DNA of 64,000 nt from JADGHX01 sp035760965 (GTDB lineage Bacteria > Pseudomonadota > Gammaproteobacteria > Steroidobacterales > Steroidobacteraceae). Both the position numbers and the translations under genes were made by a program. The notes below the pieces were generated by a model. That model saw nothing but the letters and a program-made list of their open reading frames with translations, was not told the origin of the DNA and did no database searches. Shown here piece after piece: positions 8,226 to 15,420 of the stretch (positions are counted from its first letter, which is position 1; every line of letters starts with the position of its first letter). The stretch is from contig DASTRY010000086.1 in assembly GCA_035760965.1 (NCBI GenBank), positions 21,580-85,579 of the forward strand, given 5' to 3'.

Positions 8226-8806
8226 GGTAGGTCCGGCCTTAGAGATACTGGAAGTCGAACACTGTATAGGAAAGTGCCTTCGGTATCAGCCGCCGCGAGA
8301 ACTGTCCGATCGATAGAGCGCGGCGACGAGATCGGTGCCATCCGTCACTTCTTACACCACAACAAATCTGATACGCATCGTCGATCGGGCACGCACCTCG
8401 TGACGTACCGATGTCCCTATTTCGGTCCGGTGATGGAGCTGGCCGCGAATGATAGCGCGAACCTTACGCACCACTGGGCGTAGGCGTTCATTGCTTCCGC
8501 ATTTTGTTCGAGGATCGGCGGCCGCTCCGACCCGTGCAAGTGGAGCTTCGCCGGGGTCGTGCTCACACGAGCTGCAGCCTCTTGTGCGTCCATGCCGAGG
8601 ATTGAACTGCTGCGCGAGTTGGCAGTCCGTACGCCGGCACACACACAGCTGCAACCGCTCTCTCGGCGGCGGCGATGAGGTATGAAATGCGCTCCTGAGC
8701 GAGCTCGATGTGCGCCAGCGTTCGGTGTCGAACGGATCAACGCATGCGGATTCAATACGATGGCGGACCTCCCTGGAGTTCTTCAAGCGTCAGCCAGGTG
8801 CAATTC
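8226..8806. other. gene-poor interval
   Basis: About 580 bases without a gene I can support. A minus-strand frame from 8755 to 8417 is open but has an Arg/Ser-rich first half. Its C-terminal part (about 8417-8590) looks more protein-like, and another minus-strand frame at about 8585-8750 encodes a helical stretch (HIELAQERISYLIAAAERAV). These could be remnants of one or two decayed small genes. The promoter of the membrane protein at 8807 should lie at the right end. Confidence 0.3.
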
Positions 8807-9319
8807 ATGATCCTCGGAATGACGATACCGTTCTTCACACTCCTGCACGTGATCATCAGCCTCATCGGCATCGTTGCTGGGGCGGTCGTCATGCGGGGTC
8901 TATGGAGCGCGACGCGGCCGGACGGCTCGGCTGTGTTCTTTCTCACCACGACAGCAGCCACGAGCGTGACCGGATTTTTGTTTCACTCGGCAAGCTTCGG
9001 AGCGGCTCACTTCGTCGGGCTCATCTCGCTGGCGGTACTCGCGGTCACGATCCTTGCGCTCTATATCTACCGTCTTGCCGGGCTGTGGCGCGGGATCTAC
9101 GTTGCAGGCGCAGTGCTAGCTCTCTATCTGAATGTCTTCGTCGGCATGGTGCAGGCTTTCCAGAAACTGCCGTTCCTGCATCCGTTCGCGCCAACAGGAT
9201 CCGAGCCGCCATTTGTCGTCACACAGCTTCTGGTGCTCGGAATGTTCATCGCACTGGGTATCGTGGCGACGAAGCGATTTCATCCTGTCCCCGTGGCGCG
9301 AATGCCGGCGTACGGCTGA
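8807..9319 (+). CDS. small multi-helix membrane protein
   Basis: A 170-residue integral membrane protein with about four hydrophobic helices (near residues 8-28, 45-65, 72-92 and 140-158). ATG 8807 is chosen because AGGTG lies seven bases upstream and the first helix (FFTLLHVIISLIGIVAG) then begins near the N-terminus. Related four-helix proteins of unknown function are common in alpha- and gammaproteobacteria. No catalytic motif is seen, and it stands alone. Confidence 0.7.
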   Translation: MILGMTIPFFTLLHVIISLIGIVAGAVVMRGLWSATRPDGSAVFFLTTTAATSVTGFLFHSASFGAAHFVGLISLAVLAVTILALYIYRLAGLWRGIYVAGAVLALYLNVFVGMVQAFQKLPFLHPFAPTGSEPPFVVTQLLVLGMFIALGIVATKRFHPVPVARMPAYG

Positions 9320-9498
9320 TCTGCCGTCGCGTCATTCGTCCTGATTGCAACGCCAAACGAGCCCGCTGGCGCAGTAAATACTTTCTTTTCGGGATCGGCC
9401 GCACGTGCTCGATATAAGGCGCACACTCCGCCCCTTAGCCGCATACGAGCTGAGTTGGCCGGTGAATTCTCGCTGGCCACACGTTGAAGGCCAAATTT

Positions 9499-9987
9499 AT
9501 GGATCAGTCAAAGAACGCTCCTGCCCGGGAAACCGCCAGGAACATCCAGACAGGACCCGCGAACAACATCGTCGATACGGCGATCGCTGCGGGCAATTTC
9601 ACCACCTTCGCCGCTGCCGTCCAGACGGCTGGTCTGATCGACGCGCTGGCTGCGAAGGGCCCGTTCACTGTCTTTGCGCCCACCGACGAAGCATTCAAGA
9701 AGCTTCCCTCCGGCGCGTACGATGCACTGCTCAGGGACGCAGCGAAGCTCAAGGCAGTTCTGAACTATCACGTGGTCTCCGGCTATTTCATGGCGAGAGA
9801 CGTGAAGTCAGGCGAAGTGATGACGCTGCAGGGGAGCACGCTGACCGCAGCGGCGTCTTCCTGGGAAGTGCGGGTCAATGGAGCCCGCGTCACGCAGGCG
9901 GATATCGTCGCGACGAATGGCGTCGTTCACGGCATCGATGCGGTCATCCTGCCCAAGAACTGGCAACTGCTGGCAGCCGCTGCCTGA
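9499..9987 (+). CDS. fasciclin (FAS1) domain protein
   Basis: A 162-residue protein with a single FAS1 domain at about residues 22-160, showing the two hallmark blocks: GPFTVFAPTDEAFKKL (H1) and the closing DIVATNGVVHGIDAVILPK (H2), with the YH motif NYHVVSG between. FAS1 domains mediate adhesion or protein contacts. No signal peptide is seen, unusual for this family, so it may stay in the cytoplasm or be exported otherwise. ATG 9499 has GAAGG eight bases upstream and is preferred to a TTG at 9484. A stem-loop follows. Confidence 0.88.
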   Translation: MDQSKNAPARETARNIQTGPANNIVDTAIAAGNFTTFAAAVQTAGLIDALAAKGPFTVFAPTDEAFKKLPSGAYDALLRDAAKLKAVLNYHVVSGYFMARDVKSGEVMTLQGSTLTAAASSWEVRVNGARVTQADIVATNGVVHGIDAVILPKNWQLLAAAA

Positions 9988-10021
9988 CGATCGCTTCTCG
10001 CTGAGTGCATGCGTGCACTGG

Positions 10022-10045
10022 AAGAGCCCCGCTCGTGGGGCTCTT
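10022..10045 (+). terminator. stem-loop after the fasciclin gene
   Basis: A 9-bp perfect stem (AAGAGCCCC / GGGGCTCTT) with a six-base loop lies 35 bases after the fasciclin stop. The A's before and T's within the arm resemble a bidirectional terminator, though no T-tract follows. Confidence 0.65.
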
Positions 10046-10133
10046 GCCAGAATCGAATTTGCCTGAGGAGTAGCAAGTCGCTGCGCTCGCCGTTTCGTTC
10101 GTCGGCCATGCCCCTATTTGACAGGAGAGCGAC

Positions 10134-10579
10134 ATGACGAATCTTGTGTACCTTCAACCGTGGTCCGTCATGGAACGATGGCATCGCGAGATCGAACAAA
10201 TTTTCAATGGGAGAGCGGACACCTCACAGCCCGCGATACCCAATAGCGCGCCTTGGATGCCATCCGTGGATTTGCGAGAGGAAGACGACCGCTTCGTGCT
10301 GCGTGCAGACGTGCCCGGCGTTGCGCTCGCGGACATCGAAGTCTCTGCCGAAAACGGTGCGTTGACCATTCGCGGTGAGCGACCGGCACGGGAGCGCGTG
10401 AGCAGCGACGGCTTCGAGCACATCGAACGTGCCGCAGGCACGTTCTTGCGCCGTTTTACTTGCCGGATTCCGTACGAGCCGAGGGGATCAAGGCGCACTG
10501 TGCCGATGGCGTGCTTCAGATCGAGATTCCCAAGCAGCCTCGAATCGAGGCGAGACGCATCCCGGTGACGGTCAATTGA
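10134..10579 (+). pseudogene. Hsp20 small heat-shock protein, frameshifted
   Basis: Starts as a normal Hsp20 chaperone: the alpha-crystallin domain begins at about residue 40 (PWMPSVDLREEDDRFVLRADVPGV) and runs to GTFLRRFT at residues 102-109. At about 10457-10460 the frame breaks; reading one base out of step restores the expected ending (LPDSVRAEGIKAHCADGVLQIEIPK, in which DGVLQIEIP is the family's G-x-L strand) down to TGA at 10577-10579. A single missing base explains this. Without correction the protein ends at 10568 with an unrelated Arg/Ser-rich tail. It may be a true mutation or a sequencing error. Confidence 0.82.
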
Positions 10580-10639
10580 AGTCCGTCGGCTAACACACAC
10601 GGTGAGGATGCCGCGGCGGCACGAGGCCGGAGCACATTC

Positions 10640-10915
10640 ATGTCGCGCGTCGGGTACATACCGGCTGAGCACGAGGGGATCCTGGCTTCGGACGCGCGTG
10701 CTCAGCGTATGCGCGCCCAACTTCAACTCAAAGTTCTTCCCGGCGCGCAGTTCGAGCGTCTGTGGGCGAGCTATGGGACGTTAGCGCGCTGTGATGGCTG
10801 CAACGATGTGATCGAGACGGATGAAATCGAATATGAGCTCAAGTTTCGGTACGGAGCCGAGGGCCTGACGATCAAATTGCATCGGGAGTGCTGGGAAACT
10901 TGGCGGGACGAATAG
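10640..10915 (+). CDS. hypothetical protein with Cys pair
   Basis: A 91-residue protein of unknown function. The C-terminal half carries CDGCNDVIETDEIEYEL and a later REC, a C-x2-C...H-x2-C arrangement that could bind a metal. The same layout occurs in small proteins of unknown role in other proteobacteria. GGAG lies nine bases before the ATG. It follows hsp20 on the same strand with a 60-base gap. Confidence 0.6.
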   Translation: MSRVGYIPAEHEGILASDARAQRMRAQLQLKVLPGAQFERLWASYGTLARCDGCNDVIETDEIEYELKFRYGAEGLTIKLHRECWETWRDE

Positions 10916-10933
10916 CCCATAGAAGGCAAAGAA

Positions 10934-10999
10934 GATGGCTCATTACCGCACCTGCATGATCGAGTTCAAACGACAGGTAGCGCACGAATTTCTAGTCTG
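10934..10999 (+). mobile_element. truncated transposase start (IS3-type OrfA-like)
   Basis: A 21-codon frame whose product contains IEFKRQVAHEFL, resembling the N-terminus of IS3-family OrfA helix-turn-helix proteins (the xEFKRQVAQEFLAGE pattern). It stops at a TGA just where OrfA would continue. I see no recognisable remainder downstream. It is likely a remnant, though the short length leaves real doubt. Confidence 0.4.
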
Positions 11000-11404
11000 A
11001 CGCGCTATCCAGGGTGCTGGACAATTGGCGCTCGAGCGCCGCAGCTTCCAGATTGGCTCCGCAAATCGGTCGCAGGAGAACGGTCCGAGTCGCATGAGGT
11101 CCGGTTACATGAGAGGCAGATGTTTCCCGTGCAGTCCCATCACTCGAACGAGTCTATGTTCTCCGTCGGGTACGGATGCGAGTCCGGGATCGGCTGCTCC
11201 GGCTCGGTGGACCGACGCTTGGCCGCTCGCCGAACGGTGCAGCGGATTGGTCGGCGCGGCGGACCTTCGGCGATTTCTTTGAGTAGGTCGTCGACCTTGC
11301 CAGGCACCAGTAAGCCGGTGCGTCTCTTCGTGGGCATACGGATTTGAATGCAGCCGCGCGTCACGCGTTCCCGGTCGAGAGAAACCGGCGTGCGGCTCTA
11401 TTCG
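11000..11404. other. gene-less interval with possible decayed frames
   Basis: About 400 bases between the transposase stub and a decayed minus-strand gene. A minus-strand frame at 11140-11364 contains a short protein-like stretch (LLVPGKVDDLLKEIAEG) but the rest is Arg/Pro-rich. I cannot assign any of it. Confidence 0.3.
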
Positions 11405-11533
11405 ATCCCTCACGTCGAAATCGCCTCCGAAAAAATGATGCAGCGTGAGCTCCGTGTAGACGAACCGGCTGGCCGCTCGCGCATCGCGCGCCAGATCCTC
11501 GAGCCGTGCTTCGAATGTCCCCTTCGAACTGTT
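11405..11533 (-). pseudogene. gene fragment, possibly of a HEPN-like helical protein
   Basis: Read in the frame starting near 11533 on the minus strand, the sequence encodes FEARLEDLARDARAASRF and continues with VYTELTLHHFFGGDFDVRDRI, which looks like a real helical protein start and resembles the N-terminus of HEPN/AbiU2-like proteins. A stop lies immediately upstream and the continuation becomes Arg/Pro-rich. The family assignment is weak; that it is a decayed coding segment is more secure. Confidence 0.35.
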
Positions 11534-11633
11534 TCAACGGTACCTCATGGATCTTGCGACGACGCTCGGCTATGCCTTTCTCAGACAGCAGAACTCGTGC
11601 GCTAGTCACGGCCGCAACAGACGCTTGCTCTTC

Positions 11634-12008
11634 TTAGGCTTTGACGTTTCTCAGTTGCTGCTCGAGTTGCGGTAACTATGTCTGGACGGTATCCCACACT
11701 ATCTCGAGGGTTGATATCGAAGTAGCCGTGCGCCATGCGATTGCGCATGCCGCGCATCTGCCGCCACGGGGTGTCCGGATGGTTCGCCACGACATCGGGA
11801 TGTTCGCTCATCAGCCGGGTGGCGATCTCTCCGATGGTGATCAGGTTCAATACAACCGCTTGCTGTGTGCGATGATCAATGAGGAAGTCAGCCTTGCTCG
11901 TCATCGCCCCGGACAACCGAGCCGAATTCGCGGGAGTTACTGAGGGGGCCGCGCGATGATCCGGCGAATGGTTTCGCGATACTGCGCCAGGACTTTCGAA
12001 GGCTTCAT
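11634..12008 (-). pseudogene. fused remnant of an MntA/HepT toxin-antitoxin pair
   Basis: The 5' part (12008 to about 11899) encodes the start of an MntA-type nucleotidyltransferase antitoxin: MKPSKVLAQYRETIRRI, then after a frameshift SREFGSVVRGDDEQG, the FGS-x2-RG nucleotide-binding motif. The rest of that gene is missing. The sequence passes directly into the C-terminal two thirds of a HepT-type HEPN toxin: TQQAVVLNLITIGEIATRL and the RNMRN-like RGMRNRMAHGYFDIN, which holds the HEPN catalytic R-x4-H (RNRMAH). One extra C then shifts the frame into LEIVWDTVQT, followed by TAG and LPQLEQQLRNVKA. The module therefore cannot make either protein intact. Confidence 0.75.
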
Positions 12009-12198
12009 TCTTCAATGATATGGCGTGCGTGGGAGAGATTCGAACAGAGCCCGGCCATCTAAGCGCGGGATAGCACGGCGAGTAGCGCCGAAGCACATCG
12101 AGGTGACGGCGCGTGCGAGAAGCGAGCGGGAGTTCACCGTCAGCAACGGACGCGGGTCGCGCCACAAATCATCGTCGGGACACAGCCAACCGAAATGG

Positions 12199-12229
12199 CG
12201 TACTTTTTCTGAGACGCCACCGTACTTTT
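12199..12229. repeat. direct repeat CGTACTTTT x 2, possible insertion-sequence end
   Basis: CGTACTTTT occurs at 12199-12207 and 12221-12229, 22 bases apart. Short repeats of this kind with AAAAGTACG cores occur at the ends of IS21-type elements. No transposase gene of that type is present, so if it is an insertion-sequence end it is an orphan. Confidence 0.35.
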
Positions 12230-12248
12230 AATGAGACATCAGAGGAGC

Positions 12249-12272
12249 AAAAACTCCTTGAGAATCAAGGAG
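12249..12272 (-). terminator. rho-independent terminator of tRNA-Arg
   Basis: A perfect 8-bp stem (CTCCTTGA / TCAAGGAG) with a three-base loop, followed on the minus strand by GTTTTT, starts two bases after the CCA of the tRNA. Confidence 0.9.
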
Positions 12273-12273
12273 A

Positions 12274-12350
12274 TGGCGCGCCCGGAGAGATTCGAACTCC
12301 CGACCTTCTGGTTCGTAGCCAGACACTCTATCCAACTGAGCTACGGGCGC
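12274..12350 (-). tRNA. tRNA-Arg(ACG)
   Basis: A 77-base tRNA on the minus strand with encoded CCA. The acceptor arms are GCGCCCG and CGGGCGC. The D-arm is GCTCAGTTGGATAGAGT. The anticodon stem TCTGG/CCAGA holds the loop CTACGAA, with anticodon ACG in the standard position, and the T-loop is TTCGAAT. ACG is expected to be read as inosine-CG after A34 deamination. A terminator follows immediately. The island-like region lies on its 3' side, the usual place for integrated elements. Confidence 0.95.
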
Positions 12351-12453
12351 GCAGTCAAAACCGAAGACCCTGCGTTGGTCACTCCCTGGTCACTCCGCAT
12401 CCGCTGCGGAAATCCCTCTTCTCCTAACTCCCCGCCGCCTCGGCGAAATCCAC

Positions 12454-12517
12454 CCGATTCGAACCATCGGTTGACTTCTTCGTAGCCAGGCACTCTATCC
12501 AACTGAGCTACGGGCGC
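12454..12517 (-). pseudogene. tRNA-Arg half-copy with foreign 3' part
   Basis: The first 39 bases (12517 to 12479) match the 5' half of the intact tRNA-Arg with a single difference, ending exactly at the anticodon loop CTACGAA. The continuation is unrelated: the anticodon stem cannot close and no acceptor 3' strand follows. A T-arm-like hairpin (CCGAT, loop GGTTCGA, ATCGG) occurs at 12454-12470. This is not a functional tRNA. It is consistent with recombination within the anticodon loop of a duplicated tRNA gene. Confidence 0.75.
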
Positions 12518-12519
12518 GC

Positions 12520-13095
12520 CGAAGACGAAAACCGTGGGCCGCGCGCGGGCGGCGGGACCGGCGTCGCGGGAGGTCGCATGCGGTGAATAGCTCGTCCAAT
12601 CAGTGACTTACGTCTAGTGGGCGAGAGGTCGCAGGGCGTCCTCGGGCCTGCCACGGCGACGCTTCGGGGGCGCCTGCCGCGCGGCGGGCGCGCATCCTAC
12701 CACAGCTCTGCGGGGCGCATGCCAGTGGTTGCGCTTTCGCGCGCCGGGCGATCGGCGCTTCAACCGCGCATCGGGCTGGGTGCTTGGGGCTCGTGCGCTC
12801 AAAGCGCAAGGCGCGCGCAGCTCCGCCGCGGTCGCGCCGGGTGGCGCACCGCGCACCGACCAAGGTCGTGAGCGATGCAGGTCCGCGGTGAATGCGCCGC
12901 GCGCGCAATCCGTCTTCAGCTCAGCGCGATGCCACGTCGCCGCGGCGCGCTCGCTTCTCCGTTGAGCCAGCGAGTCGAGCGAGACGTCGCGCCGTCGGAT
13001 CGGGCGGCCTTCAATCGTCCTAGGATCGGAGCCGTTCACGCGGGCGGCGGCTCCGCGCGCTCGCGTCGTGCCCGCCGAGCAAGAGGAGTCAGAAC
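12520..13095. other. gene-less interval
   Basis: About 570 bases without a supportable gene. The long open frames on both strands are Arg/Ala/Pro-rich without start signals, as expected from high GC. The region presumably holds the tRNA-Arg promoter at its left and that of the DUF1428 gene at its right. GC becomes visibly higher from here rightward. Confidence 0.45.
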
Positions 13096-13458
13096 ATGGC
13101 GCTCTACGTAGACGGCTTCGTCGTCCCGGTCCCGAAAAAGAAAGTCGATGCCTATCGCCGCATGGCAAAGCAGGCGAGCAAGATCTGGCGCGAGTACGGC
13201 GCGATGGATTACCGCGAATGCGTCGCCGACGACGTGAAGCCCGGCAAATGGACCTCGTTCCCGCAGAGCGTGAAGCTCAAGCCCGATGAGACCGTCGTGT
13301 TCTCGTGGATCACCTACAAGTCGCGCAAGCACCGGGATCGCGTGAACGCGAAGGTGATGAAGGACCCGCGCATCGCCGCGATGATGGCCGACGGGTCGCC
13401 GCCGTTCGATGCGAAACGGATGATCTACGGCGGCTTCACGACGATCGTGTCGTTCTAG
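13096..13458 (+). CDS. DUF1428 family protein (YbaA-like)
   Basis: A 120-residue cytosolic protein of the DUF1428 family, alpha+beta proteins of dimeric ferredoxin-like fold with unknown function. Family landmarks are the opening YVDGFVVPVPKKKVDAYR, the YRECVADDVKPG segment, FSWITYKSRKHRDRVN and the closing FDAKRMIYGGF. GAGGAG lies eight bases before the ATG. Length is typical. It is a stand-alone gene. Confidence 0.92.
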   Translation: MALYVDGFVVPVPKKKVDAYRRMAKQASKIWREYGAMDYRECVADDVKPGKWTSFPQSVKLKPDETVVFSWITYKSRKHRDRVNAKVMKDPRIAAMMADGSPPFDAKRMIYGGFTTIVSF

Positions 13459-13557
13459 CAGCGGCGGATGCATCGGCTCGCGAAGGCTTGGCGCAACGCT
13501 TCGATGGCCGCGGGATGCGTGGGCATCACGGCATGAGCACCACTCGCGGGAGCACCA

Positions 13558-13970
13558 TCACACGGCACCTACTCGCTTGGACCGGGCGGCGCCGCGTCGC
13601 TCGATTTGCGCTTGCGGCGCGGTGGACCGTCGCTCGGTTCGAACGTCTTGATCGGGCAGCGGCCGTCCCGGCACGAACACCGAGCTCCAGCGATCGAAGC
13701 TCGATTGAGCGCGCATGTCGAACCCGACCGCGGTAGCGAAATTCAAGCCGACGCAGCGGCCGAGAAACTGCGCGTAGTACCACTTGCGGCTCGACGCCGG
13801 ATCCACATGCCGCGGTGGTGATCGGCTTGCCAGTTGCGGATCAGCCCGAAGGGAATCGACGCTTCGGGCTTCGCGATCGTGGCGGGCGCCGTGCTGAACC
13901 GTGCCACGGCGAGCGCCGCGGTGACCAGTGCGAGCCGGTACGGAACTCTCGAAGTCGTCATTGTGGGCAT
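13558..13970 (-). pseudogene. DUF6491-like secreted protein, frameshifted
   Basis: From ATG 13970 the frame encodes a signal peptide (residues 1-33) and then SIPFGLIRNWQADHHRGMWI, after which it degenerates. One base out of step, the sequence continues sensibly as DPASSRKWYYAQFLGRCVGL, then FATAVGFDMRAQSSFDRWSSV. This resembles the DUF6491 family, small exported proteins with a conserved I-x-D/N-W, a W/R-Y-x-A-x-L/F-G-x-C and a D/S-FD-R-F/W block. A single missing base near 13797 explains the break. A real mutation or a sequencing error are both possible. Confidence 0.62.
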
Positions 13971-14096
13971 CCTTTTGTGCGTCGTGGCGCGCAGAGTGCC
14001 GCAAGGGCCGGCGCCGCTCTGTCAACCGGTTGACACAAGAGCTCCAGCTCGAAGAGCGCAGTTGCGTGTTCGGGCGCTAGCCAGTACACAGACGGC

Positions 14097-14348
14097 ATGC
14101 ACCGAGGTCCTAACCCACGCGATGCCGATCCTGCCGCCCGCCGCGCGCGCTACTTTCTTTATGTGCTCGGCGGCTTATTCGTGGCGCTCGGCTTTGCGCT
14201 CGAGAACGTGCCGATGCTCGCCGCCGTCACCCCCTGGTACTCAGGACGCGCGAGCGCGGCCATCGCTGTCGTGTTCCTGTCGATCGGGCGGTTCGGGTCC
14301 GACCGGCTCGTGCGTCGTTTCGAAGCGCTTCTGACCGGGTGGCCGTGA
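14097..14348 (+). CDS. small two-helix membrane protein
   Basis: An 83-residue protein with two hydrophobic segments (about residues 22-45 and 52-66) separated by a short polar loop. No family is recognised. The start is uncertain because the N-terminal 20 residues are Arg/Pro-rich and no clear ribosome site is seen. Confidence 0.45.
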   Translation: MHRGPNPRDADPAARRARYFLYVLGGLFVALGFALENVPMLAAVTPWYSGRASAAIAVVFLSIGRFGSDRLVRRFEALLTGWP

Positions 14349-14584
14349 AAGTCGAGCCGGCAGCCGCTCGAGCTGCGGCCTTGCTGGCGAACCTCGCTCG
14401 CTGCGCTCACGGATAAGGGGCTGGCAGCCCCTCCGCCGGTACCAAAGCCCCCGCACCGCTCGCGTCAGAACAATCCGACAGCGCGATGCGAGCCTCCACC
14501 AATTGGCGCCGCGCCGTGCCTCAAACACACTGTCCTCGCAGATCAGAGATAGTCCTCGCGACGAAGATCGTTCTGCATACGAAG
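14349..14584. other. gene-less interval before a strong terminator
   Basis: No protein gene is seen. A small GGGGCTGGCAGCCCC hairpin lies near 14417-14431. Because a well-formed terminator ends this stretch on the plus strand, it could hold the 3' untranslated region of the small membrane gene or a small RNA. Confidence 0.35.
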
Positions 14585-14609
14585 AAAGGGCCGCGGGATG
14601 CGGCCCTTT
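14585..14609 (+). terminator. strong rho-independent terminator
   Basis: A perfect 10-bp stem (AAAGGGCCGC / GCGGCCCTTT) with a 5-base loop, running into TGTTTG on the plus strand. The nearest upstream plus-strand gene ends 236 bases away. Confidence 0.8.
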
Positions 14610-14645
14610 TGTTTGTGCGACCGACTCACCGAAGAGGCCCTCGTC

Positions 14646-15278
14646 ATGCTCGGCAAGCTGCCCCAATCGCTCGGCCACGCACTGCAGGCCTACCGCGCCG
14701 GCCTCGACAAGCTTCTCTTCAACCGCATCGACCTGCGTGAGGGTACGGCGCGGCTCGAAGTCACGAGCCTCGCGTTCGCCGATCACGCGCCGCTTCCGAT
14801 CCAGTACACGGCTGACGGCGAAGGGACGTCACCGCCGCTCGCGTGGCGCGGCGTGCCGCCCGGCACGCACTCGCTCGCGCTGATCGTGGAGGACGCGGAC
14901 TCGCCGACTCGCGAGCCGCTCGTGCACGCCATTGCTGTCGACATCGACCCAGAGCGCGATGGGCTCGCTGAGGGTGAGTTGGTGGAAGAGTCCGACGATG
15001 GCGCCGTGAACCTCGGGCGCAACTCGTTCCTCCGGCAGGCGTGGTTGCCGCCCGATCCGCCCCCGGGTCATGGGCGGCATCGATATGCGTTTCAGCTATT
15101 CGCGCTGACGCCGGGTGAACCGTTTTCGGATGCGCCGGGGCGCGATGAGCTCGCCAAAGCGGTTCGCGAGCGCGCGATTGCGAGCGGTTGCCTGATCGGC
15201 ACCTACGAGCGAGACAACACGGTGAAGATCCGGAAAACGGAGCCCGCTGCGATCGACACGGCGGCCGCTGCACAATGA
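14646..15278 (+). CDS. YbhB/YbcL-type (PEBP, Raf kinase inhibitor-like) protein
   Basis: A 210-residue protein of the phosphatidylethanolamine-binding protein family. ATG 14646 is chosen because upstream codons overlap the terminator and GAGG precedes it. The PEBP fold runs from about residue 35 to 195, with the ligand-pocket segments SPPLAWRGVPPGTHSLALIVEDADSP, then LVHAIAVDID and GHGRHRYAFQLFAL. Residues 1-30 are an extra N-terminal helix. The bacterial members have no firmly known function. No signal peptide is seen. Confidence 0.88.
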   Translation: MLGKLPQSLGHALQAYRAGLDKLLFNRIDLREGTARLEVTSLAFADHAPLPIQYTADGEGTSPPLAWRGVPPGTHSLALIVEDADSPTREPLVHAIAVDIDPERDGLAEGELVEESDDGAVNLGRNSFLRQAWLPPDPPPGHGRHRYAFQLFALTPGEPFSDAPGRDELAKAVRERAIASGCLIGTYERDNTVKIRKTEPAAIDTAAAAQ

Positions 15279-15420
15279 GCCCGTGCATCACGGCGCTGCG
15301 CTGTACGGATCGGCTGACCGACGTCGCAATGGCGAGCAACCTCTCAGAGCGCCCCGCGTGACGCTAGCAGGCGCACGGCATGTCTGTTCTATTGAACGTT
15401 CGCTGCTCGCCCTTATCGGC

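Noticed and set aside
8417..8755. 112-codon minus-strand frame
   Set aside because: First half is low complexity and no family is seen; kept only as a possible gene remnant in the interval note.
12231..12485. Open frame translating to a RPERFELPTFWF-type peptide
   Set aside because: This is the well-known false translation of a tRNA-Arg gene on the opposite strand; the tRNA at 12274-12350 explains it.
12614..13168. 184-codon minus-strand frame
   Set aside because: Arg/Ala/Ser-rich throughout with no ribosome site; overlaps the start of DUF1428.
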